From: Takakia lepidozioides
Taxonomy: Eukaryota; Streptophyta; Takakiopsida; Takakiales; Takakiaceae
Direction of reading: 5' to 3'
DNA: 64,000 bases
NCBI GenBank assembly: GCA_030704615.1
Contig: CM060731.1
Location: forward strand, 64,522,756 to 64,586,755
How positions within the stretch are numbered: the stretch's first letter is position 1; each line of letters starts with the position of its first letter. Positions 57,265-64,000 of the stretch are shown piece by piece. The notes below the pieces were generated by a model that saw only the letters and a program-made list of their open reading frames with translations, did not search any database and was not told where the DNA came from. Position numbers and translations under genes: made by a program.

Positions 57265-57824
57265 GTTTTGAACCCGAGTAGTTGTAGACGGCTCTGGATG
57301 GAGAGTTCGTGTTACTAGGCTTTCCTGTGCCTGCGCTGGCAGCGCCTTGTGGACTGCAACCAGCACTGGAAACGAAATGTATCTGCAACATGACCAGCCC
57401 CTTTCCCATCCCTTGATACTGTTGAAGAGCGACCAAGAAAGGAGGAATCAGAAGAGCGGCGTATCCAGCTTGCACTCCACCATCTCCCTCCCCGACTTCC
57501 CGCACATGGAAGGATTTTTCAACGATTTTTAGGGTTTCCATGTACAGACCACGAAATACAAAGCAGGGCTGGAATAGTAAAAGGGAAGTGGATGGCGAGC
57601 AAAGAAGGTTCGAGTATCAGAGGCTCAAGGCCGAGGCTCTCTTCCAGAAAAGATCTTGCTTACGAAATGTGAGCTCACTCCTTTTTTGGGGAAATTCGTA
57701 ACGCAGGGCAAGGAACACGTGCGGTGCTTCACTGGTTCATACCTTACCCTACACGTCTCTCGTCCCTGCAAGCTCGGTGTTAGGATCACACGAACACATT
57801 AGAGAGGTTTTGTGGGTGGGCAAG

Positions 57825-58931
57825 ATGGAGGAGGAGATTTGGAGCAGGCTCCCTTTCGAGTTAGTGATGGTAGTGTTGGCCTGTTTGCCGTATCGAAGTC
57901 TGGCCCGCTTCAAGTCGGTTTGCAAGTTGTGGAACTCCCTCCCATCCACTGCTTCTTTCCAACAACTTTGTCAGCACCTCCCTCTTCACCAAGACTCCTA
58001 TATCTTGTTTTCAGGAGGAGATGTTCTTACGTTGTATGCGCCCACAACTCGACGGTGGCACAGGATCGGCCTCAAACTCCCATTCCCCGAGGATAATTTT
58101 CTATTCAGAGTTAGTGCTGCAGATGGAGGCTTGTTTTGCATAACGGAGGATGGCGACGATGACGTATCATGCAGTGTGTACAATCCTCTGTTGAACAGTT
58201 CCAGACAATTGCCACAATTGCCTGCCCGGCCTGACGATTCAACACATTTCTACGTGGAAAGAGTAAATATGATTGTGGATAGATTCAGCAACACCTACAA
58301 GGTCCTTGCGATTTCAATCGATGACGAGGGAGGACTTTGGAGAACGCACATCTATGACTCAACTTGCGAGTGTTGGACCGAGACTGGAAACCTGTCCTCA
58401 GTAACCGATGTTCCGTATTATTGTAGAGGAAGTGTGATATGTGGCCCTACTCTCTTTGCTCTATTTGATGGACGAGACTACATTTTGATGGCTTGTGACA
58501 TTGGCAGCCGTGTGTGGACTAAAGTGACTGTACGGATGCCTGACTTCGGTAAAGGTGGTTTGTGTCGACTTGTAGAGAGTGAGGGGGGCCTGTTGCTGGT
58601 TGGGCCGCTTCGACATCAAATTCAGCTCTCACCATCACTCTGTGTGTGGGAGTTCAACGTTTCTACAACGGGTGCAGAGTGGCTGGAGATTGCAAGGACT
58701 GATGAGATTGCAGGAATTACTAGGCTGGTCGACATGGACGCCTTTCAAGTGGTGAGCCATGACAATCTCTTATTCATATGGAGCAGACTCCAGGAAGCAG
58801 TTGTGATATATGACATGAAGCAACACACATGGACCTCCACGGGATTTCCACTTGATCTACAAGTGAGGGCCCTGCGAGACCCTCGCTTTAATTGTTTGGT
58901 TGGCGGTCTTAGTTTTGGTGCAAAAGTCTAG
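57825..58931 (+). CDS. Kelch-type F-box protein, intact
   Basis: SCF ubiquitin-ligase substrate adaptor of the plant F-box/kelch class. The ATG at 57825 is chosen because it opens directly into the F-box MEEEIWSRLPFELVMVVLAC; upstream codons in frame contain no ATG. 368 residues, one exon. F-box at 6-50 (LACLPYRSLARFKSVCKLWN then SLPSTASFQQLC). The rest folds as kelch or galactose-oxidase-like repeats: LTLYAPTTRRWHRIGLKLP, VYNPLLNSSRQLPQLP, IYDSTCECWTETGN, ACDIGSRVWTKVTVRMP and VIYDMKQHTWTSTGFPLDL. It is the only undamaged member of the three kelch F-box copies here and serves as reference for the lesions in the other two. The target protein cannot be told from sequence. Confidence 0.92.
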   Translation: MEEEIWSRLPFELVMVVLACLPYRSLARFKSVCKLWNSLPSTASFQQLCQHLPLHQDSYILFSGGDVLTLYAPTTRRWHRIGLKLPFPEDNFLFRVSAADGGLFCITEDGDDDVSCSVYNPLLNSSRQLPQLPARPDDSTHFYVERVNMIVDRFSNTYKVLAISIDDEGGLWRTHIYDSTCECWTETGNLSSVTDVPYYCRGSVICGPTLFALFDGRDYILMACDIGSRVWTKVTVRMPDFGKGGLCRLVESEGGLLLVGPLRHQIQLSPSLCVWEFNVSTTGAEWLEIARTDEIAGITRLVDMDAFQVVSHDNLLFIWSRLQEAVVIYDMKQHTWTSTGFPLDLQVRALRDPRFNCLVGGLSFGAKV

Positions 58932-58934
58932 ACA

Positions 58935-60850
58935 AGCTTCTGTTTTGTTTTGGAACATCCAATTCCATTGGAGACTTGTATGGCTTCTTTTTTCCCTTAC
59001 CTTGTTGGGCTGCCATGCGCCATGTGCTTGTTGCCCGTGTTTACTTTGAAAGAGTTTTAATATTTCAAAAGTTGTGGCGGGGCAAGATTAGAATATGCAG
59101 CCTGCATATTGATGTGATGAAGTTGGTTGTCCCTTATGTGCTCATAACTCTTGAGAGCCTCCTAACCAGTTTCGAGCATTTAGTATACTGGCATCATTGC
59201 ACTCTATGCAACTACATCTCGTTTAGTCAGTCTGTCCAACACTTCTTTCACACTTCCACAATGTCTTATTAGCTATTCACCAAGGAGCTTTGAACCATGG
59301 AGATACTATGTGTAGTACCCTTGCCATCTCTACTGAAGGAAGGACAAAAGACATGTGGAACAACAACAAAAATGCTTGAATGCAGCATAAATTGAGTGGA
59401 GCCATAACGATGAGCTGGTTTTCCTCTTAGCCCATGTGTGTGCTTGTACCTGAAAGGAAACTACATCAAGGCACTGTGCATTAGGTCAGCTTATTGAACA
59501 TAACGAAAGGTTAGATGAGGTTGGTTTTCTATGATCACCATGGAGCTTGGGTACACAAATCTGAGAATGTACAGTGACAGTTAATGTAGGCTTGAACATA
59601 ATTTTCAGCACAATCGTTTCCCTGTTAGATGTGCCTCCCTGCAATTCCGAGAACAAACCACGAAGCCAAGAATTTTTCACCAAAGTGAATGACAGATACC
59701 TTCTCTTGCCTCTGCCACAGGGTTCAACAACTAGTCATGCACTCAAGCCGCTGGAGTAGACACCCCCATGATGGAGGTGCATGCTTTCCATGAAAAGGCT
59801 TACAGAAGTGTTTGGATGTTACTTCAGCACTACAAATTCGCCCTCTTCCTTTTGTCTGTCCAAAATGGGCCTGGGGTCTGCCACAAGACTGAGAAAAGTA
59901 GGATCGCAAGAACCAGGGCAATCAGGACAGTAATAGTGGTGGAGGTTATGATAAGTTAGTGAGGGCACAGAAGACATCCTGAACACAACTGGCATGAACA
60001 ATTATGCCATTCAAGCAAAGGAGATAAACACTAGTTTTTTGTGCAGTTTGAAGTACCAATGAATACCTCCAGATCTCCTAACCACATCAGATCGGGTACC
60101 AGATGATTGCTGTCCATAGTCTCGTTGAAGTTGGTAGGGATGCTGGATGTACTCTATTAAACATCTCCATGTTTTTTCAATCAAACTACCAAACTATCAC
60201 CATTTGAACCAGACTAGAGGCAGAAACCCATCGGTCAATCTCAGCAACTACTAAGAAAAGCTCTCTTCTCTCCACTCAATTAGAGTTAGGGTAGCAGTAG
60301 ATTGCCAATGTCCACTGCTCCTCTTTGTCCCTATTCCTTCAGGCAGCTGTATGTCGTGCCTATGTACATGAAAAATGGTCCTTGTCTTCACCTAGAAATT
60401 GCTCACTGTCTCAGCCTCCCATGTTCTAGAACGTTTTCTGAACATGATTTCACTCCAACTTGCCTCAAATTCCCCAACATTCGTCTCTCTGTTGTTCCAC
60501 TCTCCTGTCCTCTAGGAAGCCTATTGCCATTGGGTGGACTTAATACGGGAGTACATTAATGTCTCTGTGACTAAATGCCGGCCTTGTGACCTCGTGTCTT
60601 TGTTTGTTTTGACCTGAAGCGCTTGCTCCAGGTAAGGTAGTGCATTGGATTTAGTTGGAAAGCTTGGGGCCTTTCCCTCTTTAGAACATGCCTACACGGG
60701 CCATTCCCTGCAACTCCCTGGTGTGTGATCTCTGAATGGTAACAAGCGGACCCCTACCGCTTGGGGGCAGCCCCTCCGCCCAAATTGGGCAGTCGTATGC
60801 TCTGTCTAGCATACTCGGCACTTGGGCTAGGGTTGGTCCTTGTGCTTAAA
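58935..60850. other. Intergenic, no gene recognised
   Basis: Probably the 3' untranslated region of the F-box gene followed by intergenic DNA. A hydrophobic minus-strand reading at 59840-59950 has no start or known family. Confidence 0.35.
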
Positions 60851-60998
60851 CTTATGGCCTATGAAAACAATCATTACATTACCTACTGTCAACAGCAACA
60901 CTCCCCAGGGGGAATTGGTTACTTATGCCAAATCTAGGACTTCATGTGTAGTTTTTGGGGTGAATCCCAGGATGGACTCTAGCTTAGGCTAGGATTTC

Positions 60999-61607
60999 AT
61001 GGCCAATGGCTCCATCTCGAGACTTGATAACAGGGGTACTTTGAAGGTTGCAATGCCCAAAAATGCTTCTAATAGAGTCTCACATCAACTCAATCTCAAA
61101 GAAGTTCGTCCCTTGACTGGCTGGAGGGCGGTTTTAGACATTGGTGAGTCAATGGGGCGCCCTAGGAAGACAACCAAGGGCAGGGACTTCAACTTGAGAG
61201 TTTCTAATCGGTTTGATGCTCTGGACGAGGTTGAATCCAAGCAGCCTGACGGACAATCTGCCCATAAGTGTACGGAATCTAAACGTCGTGTATCTGAAGG
61301 ATTTGGTACTCTGAACGGTTTACCAATCCTCAAAGTTTACACAAGACGTGCAAAATCCATACATGGGGTAATTGTCACTAAGCAGTCAGACGGACAACTT
61401 GTCCCTAAGTGTGCGGAGTCTGAACGTCATGTAACTGAAGGATTTGGTACTCTGAATGGTTTACCAATTCTCAAAGTTTACACAAGACGAGCAAAATCTA
61501 CACACGGGGTAACTGTCCCCCCTTTGCAGAACGGTTGGCATCCAGGAGCAATCTTAAGTTACCTAGACGACAAACAATTCACATGCAAAGGGCTGGCTTG
61601 CGGCTAG
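60999..61607 (+). CDS. LINE ORF1-like protein with internal 47-codon repeat
   Basis: A 202-codon basic protein, probably the nucleic-acid-binding first product of the LINE. It contains two back-to-back copies of a 47-codon unit (61239-61379 and 61380-61520), each reading KQ.DGQ...KC.ES.R.V.EGF then GTLNGLPILKVYTRRAKS. No zinc knuckle or RRM is obvious. It overlaps the ORF2 frame start by about 70 bases. Confidence 0.55.
   Translation: MANGSISRLDNRGTLKVAMPKNASNRVSHQLNLKEVRPLTGWRAVLDIGESMGRPRKTTKGRDFNLRVSNRFDALDEVESKQPDGQSAHKCTESKRRVSEGFGTLNGLPILKVYTRRAKSIHGVIVTKQSDGQLVPKCAESERHVTEGFGTLNGLPILKVYTRRAKSTHGVTVPPLQNGWHPGAILSYLDDKQFTCKGLACG
61239..61520 (+). repeat. 141-bp tandem duplication inside LINE ORF1
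   Basis: Two in-frame units of 141 bases. The shared GGATTTGGTACTCTGAA block occurs at 61299 and 61440. Confidence 0.85.
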
Positions 61608-64000
61608 CCACTTTCAACTTCTCAGGGCTGACTAACCAAAGGAAACAACTCGAAGTGGGACAAGTTCATCGGACTAATGATATTCATATCTGTGCTGGGC
61701 AAGAAACATGGGAAACGTCGGATAAACTGGTTGGAGATGTCAATGGTTATAAATGGGCAGGTAAGATGTGTACTCTCAAGGCAGCCTCTGCCAAACGCGG
61801 TCAAAAAGGGGTTGGATTCTTTGTCCGTGATTTCTTGTTTGACAATTGTGAAATTATCAACAAGGGTTTGAGGTACAAGCATAGTAAAGCTGAAACTGAA
61901 GGGCGGCATGAGTACGAAGGACCTCTTTGTGGGTTGTGTTTACATGCCCACAAAGGGGACCCTTAGTGCTGACGCAGACAAAGCCTTCGAAGATGTAAAG
62001 CTAGACTGTGCTTCGTTCCTTGCCAAAGGTCAGGTGATTTTATTGGGTGACTTCAATGCCCGGGTGGGTAAAGGTCTCCATCAGGATGATATCATTGGGC
62101 CTTTTGGTGAGGACGAGCTGAACTCTAATGGCAGACGGTTAATTAACTGTCTGAAAGAGCTTCAGCTTCTGGCCTTGAACAATAGGGCAAAAGGTGACCA
62201 AGTGCAGTGGACTCATGAGAAAGCCCAAACTGGGAACGTTCCATTGTGGATTAAATCATAATGGACAAAGATTTGTTTCCCCAGAAAGCCAATGTGTTGA
62301 TCGACAGAACTGATATTGGTACCTCTGACCACTTCCTGGTTTGGACTGAGATCAAAAGGTGTTTTCCCAACACCAAGTGATCTGTGAACGGTCGATTCGG
62401 AAGTCATAGAAAAATTCCAAAGTGAAGAGGTTAAGGCTGAGTATGTCCAGGCCTTGCAAGAGGCTCTCCCTCATTTTGTCCACTTGCTCCAAGACCTTCT
62501 CTCGCTCTGGCAATGCAAGAAATGAAGTTGAAAGAGCAGTGGATTCTTGGGAGGGTTTCGTCTCCTCTGTGGCTGACAAGATCATTGGGAGGAAACTAGT
62601 AGAGCTGTTAATTGGTGGACCAATGAGATTAAACTCAAGATAGTTGAGAGACGAGTCCTCTGTAAAGAGTTCTGCAATTTGAATACCAACAAAGAATTGT
62701 GGGCTAGGTACTACCAGATCTGCAAAGATATCAATCAGCTTGAAGGTCTCAGAAGAAATTATAGTTGGACAAACTATACAGTGAAATAAACTCAATTTGA
62801 CCCTTCAACATTTATACAAGCCAAAAAATTGTCAGCAAGTACAAGCGCTGAGGACTACTAAGGGTGCAGTGGTGACTTCAACGGTTGACATCGTTGAAAC
62901 CCACTACAGGTCTAACAGTGAGGGGTCCTCAGAAGAATGGAAGCACACAGTTGGAAAAACTGTTCCTATGATTCAAGACAGCCCTGATGAATTGTAGTAC
63001 AATGCTCCCATTAGTTCTGAGATTGTGGCTGCACATTTTCAGAAAGTTGTTCAAATTGGCAAGCGCAAAGTGCTGGGTCTCACTAAATTTTTCCACTGCA
63101 GAGGGATCAACTCTGAGGTTAAAAAAACCATGCTTTGTCGCGTTATTAGACCTGCCTTGGAGTACGCATCTGCAATATGGATCGATAACCCCAAGTCTCT
63201 AGAATCCATTCGTGGGGGTGCTTAAGGAGTGCATGTCAGCATGCTCCAAAACAGCCAATGTGGCTGTTTGGGGTGAGTTTGGCATCCCTTCCTTAAGCTC
63301 CCGACGAGATGAATTCAAGGTCAGATGGTGGGGTCAGTTGCAACACATGTCCAACACCAGATACCCTAAGTTAATCGACTCTATATCTTGGAAACAGGAC
63401 CGCCCTGTCAAACAGGCTAAGTCCTGGCAGAAGAGAGTAGAAGAGATTCTCAAGGATCTGAATCTGGACCCGCAAGTCTTGACCTTGCTGGACAAATCTG
63501 ACTTAGAGACTGTAGTGTCCAAAGCCATGTCTGTTACTAGAAAATTGTCTGATGCAAATGAAGTTAGGCAGAAAACTTCCCTGAACCTGTTTCCAGTCTG
63601 TGACATGGGGGAGGATATCATGGATGACCTCAAGGGTCTACCCACTCTCGGCGCCAGACTGAAATTTAATCTCAGGGCAGGAAGCCTACCTTTGAACAGT
63701 AAACAGAAGCAGAGAGGAAAGGGAGAGTGCAATTGCCCATTGTGTGGGCAACCCGAAGACAATATTCATTTTCTGATTCACTGTCCGGGGTACTCTCACC
63801 AGAGAGATGCTCTCCTCCAATCTATCAAGAGAATTGTGCCTGTACCTCTGTTTACCAACTTTGAAAGTCTCGAGGCTGAGCCAAAAGCCCAGGCCCTTCT
63901 GAGGCCTAGTTTTTGGGCAAATCACACACAGTGGATTGATGCTTGTGTGAAGGGATTTCGAGAGGATATCTGGAAAACCCGAATCAATTCTATTTATAAA

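Larger units (their letters stand above)
60850..64000 (+). mobile_element. LINE retrotransposon with RT core deleted, runs off the window
   Basis: Order: an ORF1-like frame (60999-61607); an overlapping ORF2 start (61535 on) with an APE-type endonuclease, LRLATFNFSGLTNQRKQLEV then GVGFFVRDF; a frameshift near 61895 into LFVGCVYMPTKGTLSADADK and VILLGDFNARVGKG; several stops at 62260-63000; then the C-terminal part (INSEVKKTMLCRVIRPALEY), a zinc-binding end (CNCPLCGQPEDNIHFLIHCP) and the 3' tail module [20 protein letters not shown]. The catalytic reverse-transcriptase region (the FADD block and neighbours) is missing between about 62800 and 63050. The element is therefore non-autonomous. The left boundary is approximate. 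Confidence 0.85.

Noticed and set aside
59819-59960. Hydrophobic minus-strand reading like a transmembrane segment
   Set aside because: No start codon, clear splice acceptor or family match; a single hydrophobic stretch is weak evidence.
1-64000. CRISPR array, rRNA or bacterial operon
   Set aside because: No regularly spaced repeats, no rRNA motifs; intron-containing genes show a plant nuclear source.

Overview
The window looks like nuclear DNA of a seed-free streptophyte plant (bryophyte, lycophyte, fern or a streptophyte alga; I cannot narrow it further). The evidence is spliceosomal genes with GT-AG introns, plant-type ERAD and F-box genes, a plant TNP2/CACTA transposon, a Ty3-type retroelement carrying a cytosine-methyltransferase-like region, and a MurJ-like lipid II flippase gene with a leader that looks plastid-directed. 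Gene density is low. Much of the sequence is decayed transposon or non-coding DNA.

Layout. 1-1880: relic CACTA (TNP2) transposase with one intron still readable. 2550-3260: diverged direct duplication. 4020-5540 (minus): relic of a Ty3 retroelement in which a C5-methyltransferase-like region precedes the start of a reverse transcriptase. 5560-9600: no recognisable genes. 9610-10021: Tourist/Harbinger-like MITE just upstream of an intact single-exon 6-phosphogluconate dehydrogenase (10277-11767, plus). 14356-20080 (minus): complete eight-exon HRD3/SEL1L gene for ER-associated degradation, with a LINE insertion in intron 4. 20081-31000: repeats plus two broken zinc-finger genes, SWIM at 23650-24055 and RING-H2 at 28670-29218. 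31403-34210 (plus): complete five-exon AAE3-type acyl-CoA synthetase (oxalyl-CoA synthetase family).

34500-54650 is a rearranged cluster. It holds LINE fragments, a partial MurJ duplication (35670-36560), a broken kelch F-box gene (36776-38146, minus), two tandem F-box/LRR copies (39473-41200 and 42202-43930, minus), a 20-exon MurJ-like gene that I rebuilt exon by exon (44508-52506, minus), and an inverted, broken copy of the kelch F-box gene (53287-54397, plus). An intact kelch F-box paralog lies at 57825-58931. From about 60850 to the end is an internally deleted LINE whose 3' end matches three other copies in the window.

Functionally the intact genes are ordinary housekeeping and quality-control functions: oxidative pentose phosphate pathway, ERAD, oxalate/acyl activation, plastid envelope or peptidoglycan precursor transport, and SCF-type F-box adaptors. 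They are not an operon or pathway cluster. The most unusual items are the methyltransferase-bearing retroelement relic, the many-exon MurJ-like gene with a partial pseudo-duplicate, and the F-box cluster in which sister copies carry different lesions.
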